Assembly (NCBI RefSeq): GCF_018143015.1
Contig: NC_054752.1
Span: 2,108,001-2,172,000 of the forward strand
DNA length: 64,000 nucleotides
DNA from: Lytechinus variegatus
Taxonomy: Eukaryota > Echinodermata > Echinoidea > Temnopleuroida > Toxopneustidae
Direction of reading: 5' to 3'
Positions 22,323-44,879 of the stretch are shown here, in pieces. Position numbers and translations under genes: made by a program. Each line of letters begins with the position of its first letter. The first letter of the stretch is position 1. A model generated the notes under the pieces. That model was not told the origin of the DNA. It saw only the letters and a program-made list of their open reading frames with translations, and ran no database searches.

Positions 22323-23803
22323 TAGGGAGCCTGAGGTTGGGGTTTAAACCCCTACCTCCCCCCCCCCCCTCCCCCTCCTGATGTGCAACTGACTTTGTTC
22401 TTTCCACCAGGGACAAGCAACAAAACGGCATCAAAACATGATCCGAACACTTAGATGAAAAATGATTGCAGTTTGAATAAAAAAAAGATACTGAGGTACT
22501 TCTCTGTAAAAAGTGAATAACATGACTGGCAAAGAATGCCATAAACAAAATGAAAAAGACCGGTGAAAGACTACACTGATTACATTTAGTCTGCTGTGCA
22601 AGCCTTTCTCTCGAGTTAAGGGTCTGAATGTGCAGTCTACTCATGCCTTCACTGAAGGCCCTCTCGAACTGAAACAGCAAGTTTTGTATATGGTAGTCTT
22701 TGCATGGAGACACACTTGCTGATCAAAGTTTTTATCAGGGCTTGTGCCTACAGACTAGATTACATTCGCCGGCTTAGCTATCAAATATAACCTTTGATCA
22801 TCATGCAATTGATCAGTATTCAGTTTAAAGGACATTTGAATCCTTATTGAAATCAGGCTTGATAAGATGAGGGCAGAGCTATTCAGCTCAATATAAACGG
22901 TTTCTTCTCGATTTAAAAAAAATAAGCAGCATAAATTTGAACATCACTTTATGGCACGGTAGTCAGACCATTTTATTAATCTCTGCACTAACGTTGAGGG
23001 GTTGTTCGGGCACTGTACATCATAATACCTATTGAACTTCAAGTTCAAAGCGTACTATACATTTCGACCCTACACCTAATAAATCTTTCCTGAATGAAAG
23101 TGAAATAGGGCTATTATTTTTTTCTAGATAGTTCACCATGTTCACCGGATTCAAAACTCTTAACTTTGTTTCCTCAATGCACCACTGATGACCAAGGACA
23201 TTCCAAAGAAAATATGGCGGCCAAATTCCAAGGTCGGCACCACTGATCAGTGGTCGCTACTAGTATTTTCTGATCGGGGCGCGGAGATGAGAATTAAAAG
23301 GAGACGATCATTTTTCTATATATATAGATTAACTGATAGAGGTATAATAGAACTTAACGACATAAGACGACCATTTATGTTTATCTTTTTCTCCCCCCTT
23401 TTTCTTCCCTTTTTTTCTCTCCTCTCTCACCTTCCCTGTCTGCCAAGATTCACTTAAGATAGATAATCATGAAGAGCCAAAATTTGGGATACCTTTTTAT
23501 CGAAGACAAATTTGCACCTACATGTATATCTTTTCTACTTTTGTGTATGTGTGTGGGGATGGGGTATAACAGTGAAGGGGTGTTTCTGTGTGTAAGCATG
23601 TGTGTATGTGGGGTTTTGGGGGTTTTCTTAACGGGATAAATATTTCATAGGCCCTACCAACCTTAGAGTTCCCTTTAATACTAAATCCCATCTAATCCCC
23701 TGATGTGAATTTGCATCAGGTATTGAGACCAAATACAGTAGTCAGTTTAATCAAGGAGATATCACCTTAGTTTAATTCAGTTCACAGGGTTCAGTCGTTA
23801 AGC
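22323..23803 (+). promoter_or_regulatory. 5' flank of UGT exon 1A, conserved with exon 1B flank
   Basis: Non-coding, but closely matched to 25790-27318. Shared blocks just before the ATG include CAAATACAGTAG, CAGTTTAATCAAGGAGATATCACC and AGTTTAATTCAGTTCACAGG. I see no good TATA box. Conservation follows from recent duplication, so it does not by itself prove regulatory function. Confidence 0.35.
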
Positions 23804-24691
23804 ATGGTGCTGGTTCCAGTTTGGATGTGGAGTTGGGTGGGCCTATTCTTCTTGGGGAAAATATCAAGTGTTGGTGCTTCCAATATCTTGATATCCTCAC
23901 TATACGGGGAGGGCAGTCATTTCTTGTTGGGTGCCTCTATTGGACAAGGCCTCGTAGACAATGGCCACAATGTGACATGTCTTATTAGTAGAGCATTCGA
24001 ACACCGTACATCCGATCCAAAATACACGAATCTATCCTTCGAAGTATTTGACCATCATGACAGATCCCTTAAAGAAGTACGAGACATGTTCTACCAGTTT
24101 AACACAAAGGCAATGGAAGGGGTGCAGGACCAGTTGATGGATACTGTTACACGTTTCGTACGTACACTTACCAAAGATTGCGAGGCGATATTGAAAAATG
24201 GCATATTGATGAAACGCCTTGAGAAGATGGACGCCATTGTCATGGACATCACCTGGCCATGTGGACTCATGATCAAGGAAATGATTGAACAGAACCTGAA
24301 CTGGACCAGGAACTTAACGATGGTATCTGTTAGTCCGACTCCCCCACAAGCAATCTTCCTTTACCTCATTGGTTCAGCTTACAACCCTTCCTATCAGCCA
24401 GAGCTCATGTCAGGGATTACCAACAAAATGACTTTCTTTCAGAGGGTGTCTAACTTTCTGCAAACCGCACAGTTCATGATCCTTGCTCATTTGTTTACAG
24501 GACCTTTCTATTCTGACGTTGCCAAGAACGTTGGACTCAATCCTGACAGTGCAGATTTTTACAATTGGCATAAAAGAATTGATTTGTCTCTCTTGAGCAT
24601 GGATTTTTCGTCTGAATTTCCATTTCCTTTAGCTCCAAATATTATTCCAGTAGGAGGACTAACTGCCTCGCCCGGGAGGGAACTGGACCAG
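23804..24691 (+). CDS. UGT: UGT alternative first exon 1A (no exons 2-4 of its own)
   Basis: An intact 888 bp, 296-codon first exon: signal peptide, catalytic His39 in GEGSHF, Asp148 in VMDITWPCG, and N-glycosylation motifs at NVT and NLT. It ends in phase 0 at a GTAACA donor identical in position and phase to exon 1B. By eye it differs from exon 1B at about 21 of 296 residues. In the 2.6 kb before exon 1B I find no sequence resembling exons 2, 3 or 4. It can therefore only make a full enzyme by splicing past exon 1B to 31947. Otherwise it is a dead partial duplicate or yields a truncated soluble protein by reading into the intron, where the frame stays open to 25111. The open frame and few replacements favour a working alternative exon. 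Confidence 0.8.
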
Positions 24692-25363
24692 GTAACAAAA
24701 TATATATATATCATCTTTACGCACATCCATGTTCGAAACATAGCATTCACTAGGCCTCCTTTTCATGCAGGTCGGGTGAAGGATTTTTTTACTACTTATT
24801 TCTTCAAGATCTTATTTTTACGCTTTATCAATAATTTAGGATCTTTTGTTATATATGGTTGGGATTTCCAAGATAACTTCTCTCTATTACAAATTGTAAT
24901 CACAATGAAACATTCTTCATACAATTGTTTATATTGTGTGTACAGTCCAAGAACTCCCAATGATGTCATAGTGTGTTCACAGTGTGAAAGACAATGTGAA
25001 ATCACCTTCACACTGTTAAATATGAGCATTTCAACAGCGTCATTTACATATACACAAGTTATGGTCGACCATGTAAACACGCTACAAAGAGTCATACTGT
25101 CCAAAGTATGAAGATATCTTCAAGTTCAAATTTAAGCTCAAGTTTTATCTTCATTTCCATCAATAACATTACAAAAAAATACAAATCAGACATACATCGA
25201 AATACAAATACAAATGAAATATGGTTACAATGATTACAAATCAACTACAAATCCAAACCAATTTAAAATAGCTTTAACAAAATATTGTATCTTCACACTG
25301 TTGAATTTGATCATTGTGAATAATTGCGATACTCACACTCTGTGACACTGTCATTGGCGGATC

Positions 25364-25600
25364 CACACTGTAAAAACTGTGGTGTTAAAACTGACACCAA
25401 TTTGTGTTTATAGAGGACCACACCCTGAGGTGTTAAAATAACACCCTAAAGATTGAACACCAAAGAGTGTAAATGTAAAAACCATAGGTGTTGTAATAAC
25501 ACCTATAGATGTAAAACTAACACCACCAATTTAACACCGGTGTAAAATAACTGGTGTGGTCCTCTATGTACACCGGTTAACACCACAATTTTTGTTGTGT
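25364..25600. mobile_element. MITE with GTGTTAA motifs
   Basis: The ends CACACTGTAAAAACTGTGGTGTTAA and the reverse complement of TTAACACCACAATTTTTGTTGTGTAG are similar. The interior is built of GGTGTT/AACACC palindromic pieces. It is absent from the matching place in unit 1, so it inserted after or during the duplication. Confidence 0.55.
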
Positions 25601-27318
25601 AGTTTTTATGCTTAGAGGGGGGTTTGACCCCATAACAGGGAGCTGCGACGTATATCCCCCAACCTCCCTCCATGCCCTCTTGTAGATCCACCACTGTTCT
25701 GCTTACGCGACTATCGTAAATAGGGAAGGGTTGTGGAATTTGATCCCACACTCCTTTTAAAATCATTTTTATGGAGCCTTAGGTGGGGTTTTAAACCCCA
25801 ACCCCCCCCCCCCTCCCTGATGCGCCACCGACTTTGTTCTTTCCAGCAGGGACAAGCTACAAAACGGCGTAAAAAACATGATCCGAACACTAATGATTGC
25901 AGTTTGAATGAAAGAAAAGATATTGAGGTACTTCTTTGTAAAAAGTGAATAACATGACTGGCAAAGAATGCCATAAACAAAATGAAAAAGACCGGTGAAA
26001 GACTACACTGATTACATTTAGTCTGCTGTTCAAACTCTTCCCTCGAGTTAAGGGTCTGAATGTGCAGTCTACTCATGCCTTCACTGAAGGCCCTCTCGAA
26101 TTGAAACGGCACGTTTTGTATATGGTAGTCTTTGCATGAAGACACACTTGCTGATCAAAATTTCAATCAGGGTGTGCGCCTGCAGACTAGATTACATTCG
26201 CCGGCTAAGCTGTCAAATATAACCTTTGATCATCATGCGATTGATCAGTATTCAGTTTAAAGGACATTCGAATCCTTTATTGAAATCAGGCTCGATAAGA
26301 TGATGGCAGAGCTATACAGATCATTTTTCTCGATTTAAAAAACAAAATAAGCAGTATAAATTTGAACATCACTTTATGACACGGAAGTCAGACCATTTTT
26401 ATTGATCCCTGCACTAACGTTGCGTTTTCTTTTTTCGGGCACTGTACTTCAGAATACCTATTGAACTTCAAATGCAGAGCGTATTATACATTTCGACCCC
26501 ACCCTTAATAATTCTTTCCTGAATGAAAGTGAAATAGGACTATTATTTTTTCTAGATAGTTCACCATGTTAACCGGATTCAAAACTCTTAACTTTGTTTC
26601 CTCAATGAACCAATGATGACAAAGGATGTCCAAAAGAAAATATGGCGGCTAAATTTCAGGATCGCCATCACTGATCAGTGGTTGGTACCAGTATTTTCTG
26701 ATCGGGGTGCGGAGATAAGAATTAAAACATGACGATCATTTTTCTAAATTAAATGATAGAGGTATAGTAGAACTTAACTACACGAGACGTGCATTATGTT
26801 TATCTTTCTTCTCCCCCTTTCCCGACTTTTTTTCTACATGAAATATCAAAGGGGCGGTCAACCCTACCCCTACCCCCGCCATCTCTCGCCTTCCCTGCCT
26901 GCCAATATTCACTTAAGATCGACAATCATGAAGAGCCAAAATTTGGAATACTTTTATATTGAAGACAAATTTGCACCTGCATGTATATTTTATTTGTTTT
27001 GTGCATGTGTGTGTGGACATGGGGGTATAGGAGTGAAGGAGTGTTTCTGTGTGTAAGTGTGTTTGTATGTGGGGGTGTGGGTGGGAAGGTGATTTTATTT
27101 ACGCTCGTATCTGTCTATTAAGTGTTATATTTGACATTTTCTTAACCGGATGAATATTTCATAGGCCCTATCATCCTTTGAGTTTCCCTTTAATACTAAA
27201 TCCCTTCCAATGCCCTGATGTGAATATGCATTAGGTATTGGGACCAAATACAGTAGACAGTTTAATCAAGGAGATATCACCGTAGTTTAATTCAGTTCAC
27301 AGGTTTCAGTCGTTAAGC

Positions 27319-37641
<10,323 letters not shown>

Positions 37642-38332
37642 ATGCATTTGAATTGAAAGCTAGTTTTTTTTTTTTAATAGTTTGAACACCGTGAACCATC
37701 GTGATTATTAGAAGTAATTCAGAAGCATCTTTCCTGGGGGCAGGGGAGGTAACACTCCAACCCCCCGTTTATTTGTGAATATACAATGCAAATAGGCCCT
37801 GCATGCTTAAATAGTATTGGAAAGCAATAAAATACTATTAAACAAACAAATAATGTCAGTTTTCAACATTGTAATTCAACATTGTACTTTGGCCTACAGA
37901 GCTCGCCCAAAATTTTGTTGTTTTGTTGTTGTTTTTTCTTTTAATTCCCTTCTGCCCCACAAAAAAAGGATCGACTACCCCTAAGAAGTACAGTATACCC
38001 ATGAAAATGGTAAATTATACCTGCACCTCCTCCTCCTTGGCCTCCAACATTAGATAACAATACAGATAATTGAAAACGTCATATGTTACCAACCTTAAAG
38101 TCTTCAACCACTATATAATTTGATTTTTAAATGTATTGTTTCTTACGTTGTGAGACCATTCCCTAAATTTGTTCAACGATTCTTAGCAGGTGAGGCAAAA
38201 CTTCTAATCAGGGAAAAATTACAAGAGGGTCCGGACAATTAGGGCCCCAAAATTGCTCAAAAGAACCCCGGAATCTAAAAAAAAGGAGCACTCACCTGGA
38301 AATCCCCATTCATCGCAATGATAAATGTTATC
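37642..38332. other. UGT3 3' flank, no gene seen
   Basis: AT-rich sequence with a poly-T run directly after the stop codon, a TTG repeat near 37920 and nothing coding. Confidence 0.5.
37826..37831 (+). promoter_or_regulatory. possible polyadenylation signal of UGT3
   Basis: AATAAA, 185 bp after the stop codon, in AT-rich sequence. It is the first canonical signal downstream of the stop. Confidence 0.45.
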
Positions 38333-39439
38333 CACTGGCGGATCCCGGGGAGCAAAGCAAGAACCCCCCCCCCCCTCTGAGAGGTAGACTTACAATTGAA
38401 GAGTTTAGTTGCAAAAGGGTTTCAGTCCACTTTTTACCATTCCGAGAAAAACCATGTTTTTATACTCTCATGAGAAACTAAATTGTCGTGATGTACTACC
38501 CTATCATGAGAACATAAAATTGGGTATAAAATAAATCTACCTGTCTTCAATTTTGTTTTTATATATTCTTTTGAATATTATCATCGTGGACCTAACCCCT
38601 TTTGCAACTAAACTGGAATGAATCCAATCTATTTTGATTAAAAAGGTGATTTGTTTTTGCCACTTTTATTCACGTTTTCATGTGAATTTCAAATTTTCGT
38701 CGTTTTCATCAGAACGACTAAAAATTTAGAGGATTTGAGACAGAAAACAATAAAAATTATGAACAATGGACCTAACCCCTTTTGACAAATGAGCTCTTCA
38801 GAATAGTTTGTTTGCAAAAGGGGTTAGGTCCACTCCAAAAAAAAATATTTTTATTGTCCCATATTGCAATATTCTTATGCGAAACTAAATGTTCGTGATA
38901 CCCTACCATGAGAACACAAAATTTGGAATAAAAGAAATCCACCTGTCTTCATATTTGTTTAAATATTCTTTTAAAAAAAATTCTGTGTGGACCTAACCCA
39001 TTTTGCAACTAAACTGAAATGGACCTAACCTCTTTTGAAAAAAAGGTGGTTTTTCTTTGCAATTTTAGATCACTTTTAATGGGAATTTCAACTTTTCTTT
39101 GGTATCATCTTATAGAGCTCCTAAAAATCTATACATTGAGACCAAAAAATCAATTTTGATGAAAAAAGGACCTAACCCCTTTTGCAAGTGAGCTCTTCAA
39201 TTAAAATACATAAAATAAATTCATTAAAAAAGTGCTGTTAGTACAAAAGTGTGCCCCCCCCCCCGAATGTGAATGCCTTTTTTTATCTATATCGTCAAAA
39301 CAAAATCGTGGACGAAATACCCTTAATTTTAGGGCTGGAAACCTTTTTTCTTTTTATTTTTTTTTCCTTGTCAAATTTTTCCTGGGGAAAATGTGCCCCA
39401 CCCCCCTCTTTTGAAAATCAAATCTTGGATCCGCCTCTG
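38333..39439. mobile_element. inverted-repeat element carrying a GCAAAAGGGGTTAGGTCC repeat block
   Basis: The outer ends CACTGGCGGATCC and GGATCCGCCTCTG are inverted. Within, 38393-39203 is a second, nested unit with ends TTGAAGAGTTTAGTTGCAAA and TTGCAAGTGAGCTCTTCAA. It contains repeated GGACCTAACCCCTTTTGCAA blocks (about 38590, 38770, 38985 and 39165) in both orientations. A further copy of the inner unit is at 41994-43865. Confidence 0.5.
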
Positions 39440-39742
39440 AAATTAACCAATGTCGCAGATTTAGTAAGTTGTGAAAAGTACAATGCCCCCGGAAAAAATG
39501 CCTGTTTATTGTTTACGTTTTCATTCTGCATAGTGTCCCTGTGATTTGTGTTTTGTTTTGCTACATTATATCCGTGATATCTTTTGCACCTGGGTGTCTT
39601 GGTATTTTAACTTGATTTAATTGATTATACACGTGTTTAAATAGAAACTGCTGTTATCCTTACTAAACTAAACAGGAAGCCAAAGTTTGGCACACTTTGA
39701 TCACACGCTCCAGTCACATTTGTATCATTATATTGAAATTAA

Positions 39743-40321
39743 AGGACAAGTCCACCCCAACAAAAACTTGACTTGAATAAAAAGAGAAAAATTCAACAAA
39801 CATAACACTGAAAATTTCATCAAAATCGGATGTAAAATAAGAAAGTTATGGCATTTTAAAGTTTCGCTTATTCTCAACAAAATAGTTATATGAACGAGCC
39901 AGTTACATCACTCACTCACTATTTCTTTTGTAATTTATCATATGAAATATGAAATATTTTTATTTTCTCGCTATTGTCATGTGAAATGAAGTTTCATTCC
40001 TCCCTGAACACATGGAATTCCATTATTTTAACATTTTGTGCTTCAGGCAAGGAGGTCCTAATCGTCAAATTCGTAAAAATTGAAATATTGTATAATTCAA
40101 ACAATAAAAACAAAAGAAATAGTGAGTGAGTGACATCATCGACTCTCTCATTTGGATGTAACTGGCTCGTTCATATAACTATTTTGTTGAAAATAAGCGA
40201 AACTTTGAAATGTCATAACTTTCTTATTTTACATCCGATTTTGATGAAATTTTCAGTATTGTGCTTGTCTGATTTTTCTCTATTGATTCGAATCAACATT
40301 TTTCTGAGGTGGACTTGACCT
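39743..40321. mobile_element. TTAA-flanked palindromic MITE, copy 1
   Basis: The ends AGGACAAGTCCACC and GGTGGACTTGACCT are inverted; TTAA lies at 39739-39742 and 40322-40325. The halves mirror each other (TCATCAAAATCGGATGTAAAATAAGAAAGTTATG and its inverse, given here as a region, near 39817 and 40210). TTAA targets are used by piggyBac and Kolobok transposons. Confidence 0.75.
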
Positions 40322-40448
40322 TTAAGTACGTGATCAAAAGATAAGGAAAGTTTATTATTACAAACTCCAGGGGTACAGAACCGGGAAGGAAGGGCGAGGG
40401 GTTAAGTCGCCACTTGTTTTGAAATCGTGTATTATAACGTTTTGATAA

Positions 40449-41039
40449 AGGTCAAGTCCACCTCAGGAATGTTGTTGTAAATCAATAGAAAAAAATCAGA
40501 CAAGAATAATGCTGAAAATTTCATCAAAATCGGACGTAAAATAAGAAAGTTATGATATTTCAAATTTTCGCTATTTTTCACAAAGCAGTTATAATTATGC
40601 ACAACTCAGTAAGAAAGCAAATGAGAGAGTTGATGATATCCATTACTCACTTTTTCTTTTGTTTTCATGATTTGAATCATACAATTTTTCTATTTTTACA
40701 GATATGACAAAAGGGACTAACTTGACTGAACCATAAAATGTTAAACAATAGTAATTCCACAAGTTCAGGGAGAAATAAAACTTTGTTCCACAGGACAATG
40801 AGGAGAAATTAGAATATTTCATATAATAAAATACAAAAGAAATAGTGAGCAAGTGATGTCATCGTTCCCTCATTTGCATACCGACCGGGATGTGCATATA
40901 GCTGTTTTGTGAAATTAAGCGACAATAAAAAATTTCATAATTGTCTTATTTACATCGGATTTTGATGAAGTTTTCATTGTTGTGCTTGTTAATATTTTCT
41001 CTTGTATTAAAATCAATTTTTGTTGGGTGGACTTGTCCT
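40449..41039. mobile_element. TTAA-type palindromic MITE, copy 2
   Basis: Same family as 39743-40321, about 125 bp further on. The ends AGGTCAAGTCCACC and GGTGGACTTGTCCT are present. The right TTAA is intact (41040-41043), the left flank reads ATAA. More diverged internally. Confidence 0.7.
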
Positions 41040-41089
41040 TTAAAAAATGACAATTAGATTGATTCATTGACGGTGTTTTTGTGTCTGTA

Positions 41090-41880
41090 TGGTCGCACCC
41101 ACCCGATGCATCTCTTGGCAAATTTTTTTGACGTATGCCAGCGTATTGCTCATACGTTCCGCATACGCGGGCCATAAGTTGTAGGCAAGTTACGCGATCG
41201 TTGATACACGTTGACACACGTTACTCGTAAGTTACTCATAAGTCGATGTACGTCGAGATAATGTCCGGCGTACCCTAAAACTTACTTCTAACCTATGAGT
41301 AACGTGCTTTGAACGTATGTGTAACTTAACTCCAACGTATATTGACGTATGAAGACGTGCTCCGGACGACCACAAAACTTACTGAACGTGTTTATAACTT
41401 ACAGGTTACAGCTACCGTATAATGGCGTATTGACAACGTTTATCATGTTTATAGAAATTGGTATATAAAGGTGGGGTTCACAGGAGTTTTCTTCGGCATG
41501 GCGGTGGTGTTGATAGGTGATGTATCGTGCGGTTATGATTTGAATAGTCGAGCGGCAGCCTTTTTATAGGCTACGACACGTGTTCGTCAGCAATACGCTG
41601 CCGCGCGCTATGCGTAAGTTAGTCTATCGTATAGGGCATAAGTTGTGCACGCCAGCAATACGCTAAGCATTCGTTGGAATACGTTACTTATAAGTTAACG
41701 AAGCGTTCGATATAAGTTACTAATACGTTATGTATACGTCCAACTCGTTATGAATACGCTAAGTATACGCCCAGAGTTGAAAAAAAAATCAAAGTTCAGC
41801 GTATGCCGACGTTTTAGAGAAATTTTGATACGTCGGGCATACGCTGTCTAAAACGCCAAGGTGTGACACCACCTTTACAT
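41090..41880. repeat. CGTA/TACG-rich repeat region
   Basis: Dense runs of ACGTTAC, CGTATAC, TAAGTT and GCGTATG in both orientations. The ends (TTGACGTATGCCAGCGTAT at about 41129 and CGGGCATACGCTG at about 41845) are partly inverted, suggesting a fold-back element. CpG is unusually frequent. No coding frame. Confidence 0.45.
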
Positions 41881-42267
41881 AGGCCTAGTAGTTCATTGCT
41901 GATAGATGATTCCGTTCCGCATTCCGGTATTAATTTAATAAATCGTTTCATTATTCAAGTTTTATTGGTTATTTTCGTATGCTTTGTATATGGAGAGTTT
42001 AGTTGCAAAAGGGGTTAGGTCCACTCCAAGAATTTTGTTTTTTTAATCCTCCCATATTCCAATATTCTCATGCGAAACTGGATTTTCATGATGTATACCT
42101 ACCATGAGAACATAAAATTGGGTATAAGAGAAATCTATACCTCTTTTCTTATTTTTCAATATATTCTTTTCTAAAAAAGAATTTGTGCGGACGTAACCCC
42201 TTTCGCAACTATAAACTGAATTGGTCCTAAGCCCTTTTGGAAAAAAAGTTTTTTTGCCATTTTAAGT

Positions 42268-43810
42268 CACTTTTTAATAGGAATTTCAACTTTTCTTTGG
42301 TATTATCTTATAGAGCTACTAAAAATCTATACATAGAGACATCAAAATCAAATTTGATGAAAAATGAACATAACCCCTTTTGAATCAAGGTACATGCGGA
42401 TAATTCGTTTTTCTGTTTCCGAAACGGAAAAAAGCAAAAACAGAATATTGAGTGAAAACCGTTTCTATTTTCATTGTTACAAACAGAAAAACGGTCGTTT
42501 TTGATAATTTGGGTCAGAAATGGAAATATAAAAATAAAAAAATATTGAGAAACAAACTGTTTTTTCATTTTACTGTTTTCTTAAAATTGTTTTTCCAGTT
42601 TTTTTCCTGCAAATTGAAAAAATAAGTAACTTTTATCAATTCAATTTATCGTTTTGTCATGTGAAAATTAAGAAATTAAATTAAACATTTTAAAATTTTG
42701 TTTTGTGTTTCACAAATTGAGAATTAAACACCTTTTCTGAATTCGTTTTTCCGTTTTATGCTTTGGAAATCGAAAATTGAACACATTTTCTGATTTAGTT
42801 TTTTCGTTTTCGCTTTCACAAATTGAAAATTGAATGCGCTTTCTGATTTCGTTTTTCCGTTTTTGCTTTTGCCAATTGAAAATCAGAAAATTGAAGAATG
42901 TCCTCAACATTTAAAAAGGCGCGGTTTCTTTGAGCTGAGCGCTCATCACTAGCCATGCCATGCATAGCAATACTATAGCTGGCACCTACAGTTAGCTAGC
43001 GGGGCCGGGCCGGCGCGGCCGGGCAGGGATGGGCAGCCGCCGCGCTCGCGCGCCGGGTGGTGTGCTAGCATAGAGTTATATAAACCTAATGTATTTAACT
43101 CTGTGTGCTAGTCACATGTAACTTAGCGCGCGCTCAAAGGAACCGCGTGAGACTGCCACGCTTTTTTAACGTTGGGGCAGTCTCCAATTTTCTGATTTCC
43201 AATTGACAAAAGCCAAAACGGAAAAACGAAATCAGAGAGCTTGTTCAATTTTCAATTTTTATAAGCAAACACGGAAAAACGAAATCAGAAAACGTGTTCA
43301 ATTTTCGATTTCCAAAACATAAAACGGAAAAACGAATTCAGAAAAGATGTTTAATTCTCAATTTGTGAAACACAAAACAAAATTTTAAAATGTTTAATTT
43401 AATTTCTTAATTTTCACATGACAAAACGATAAATTGAATTGATAAAAGTTACTTATTTTTTCAATTTGCAGGAAAAAAACTGGAAAAACAATTTTAAGAA
43501 AACAGTAAAATGAAAAAACAGTTTGTTTCTCAATATTTTTTATTTTTATATTTTCATTTCTGACCCAAATTATCAAAAACCGACCGTTTTTCTGTTTAAC
43601 AATGAAATATAGAAACGGTTTTCACTCAATATTCTGTTTTTGCTTTTTTCCGTTTCGGAAACAGAAAAAACGAATTATCCGCATGTACCTTGATTCAAAA
43701 GGGGTTATATTCATTTTTCATCAAATTTGATTTTGATGTCTCTATGTATAGATTTTTAGTAGCTCTATAAGATAATACCAAAGAAAAGTTGAAATTCCTA
43801 TTAAAAAGTG
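42268..43810. repeat. 1.54 kb long inverted repeat with GC-rich spacer
   Basis: The left arm 42268 to about 42945 is the reverse complement of about 43130-43810. Paired landmarks keep a constant coordinate sum (CACTTTTTAATAGGAATTTC with its inverse; TCAAGGTACATGCGG at 42385 with CCGCATGTACCTTGA ending 43693), so the arms have almost no gaps over the outer part. The spacer (about 42946-43129) is GC-rich (GGGGCCGGGCCGGCGCGG). A third copy of the GAAACAGAAAAACGAATTAT...TTGATTC end follows at 43811-43847. The block is embedded in a copy of the GCAAAAGGGG repeat (41994-43865). Confidence 0.8.
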
Positions 43811-43865
43811 AAACAGAAAAACGAATTATCCGCATGTACCTTGATTCTTTTGCAAGTGAGCTCTT

Positions 43866-44879
43866 TATAATTATGTGTGAGAGTGGAAGGTTAGAGATGA
43901 TACGTCTGTGCGTGGGTGTGTGTGTGTGCACACTGTGATATGAAGTTTTAAACATTATGAAAAATACGAGACATTTGACTTCCTCCTGCTCGTACGCACG
44001 GGCGTCCGTCGATATAACACATGATATTTTTATGAAAATATGCACCCTTTTTCTTAAAAGTTGATGGAGAGGGGGAAATTAATCGTATCAAGTCGGGGTA
44101 TTTAGTAATGACTACAAGATAAACATATATTTCACTGATTTTCATGATTCATCCCATCTATTCGTGTTTTGGGGCTAATCTTTCCCTTACGCATTGCTTT
44201 TTGGCAGAAGTTCTATGGAAAAGGCACCTTTATTCACACAAACTTTGAGACACTCTGTATTCATTCCCCCATTGCTCAAGAATGAATGGGCAGTTAACGA
44301 CGGGGTGAAAGATTTATTGAAGAATGGAATGTATATTTCATGAAAATGAAAGCCATTTCCCCATTGGATGTTATCTTCACTACGTGTTTTTTAGATGAAG
44401 TTAGTTGTCGAATAGGCTCTCCTGGCATTTGAGGTCTCTATCGGTGACGTCACTCAGGATCGTCATGCCTGAACCATCGGCCAGGCAGGCGCAATGGCGC
44501 AATAGTATGATTTATGCATAATGCACTCGATATATACAATAATCTTGTCCTCCCGTTCAAATGAATATGAAACTCATATAATTTTCATCAGAACATTCAA
44601 CAGGAGTACTGTAGTACACATTTCTTTGTTATAAGTGAATTAAAGTCCCTCCAGTGAGTTTGATCACCCCTATTGTGAAAATGTATCACCCCTAAGTTGT
44701 AACACAGTCAGCTGTTTGCACTCAGGGTCACTCCGTGACCTGTGTGTGCGTTCAAGAGTTGTACACGATTTTCTGTCTCATTTAGGCAGAAATCTTTCAT
44801 AATGCATAATAATAATAAAATACAGAGGTTTCTCTTGGAACGACCGCACGCTTTATTAATTTTTTTGTTTAATGTATAT
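43866..44879. other. no gene seen
   Basis: AT-rich sequence with a short (GT)n at about 43915-43930. No coding gene or known repeat recognised. Confidence 0.4.

Larger units (their letters stand above)
21693..24700 (+). repeat. tandem duplication unit 1 (5' flank plus UGT exon 1A)
   Basis: Matches unit 2 (24755-28207) through the region upstream of exon 1 (for example GTGGAATTTGATCCCACACT at about 22284 and 25736, and ATTTAGTCTGCTGT in both) and through the exon itself. Offsets are about 3.45-3.5 kb. Poly-C length and small indels differ. This is a duplication of promoter plus first exon only. Confidence 0.8.

Noticed and set aside
24692-25111. Extra coding sequence read through from UGT exon 1A
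   Set aside because: The frame stays open by chance beyond a good splice donor; exon 1B has the same donor and a different, short read-through. The family requires splicing here.
24692-27318. Hidden UGT exons 2-4 for exon 1A
   Set aside because: I looked for WVPQNDLLG, YQGGNNG, GDQYD and the membrane-anchor sequence on the plus strand and found none.
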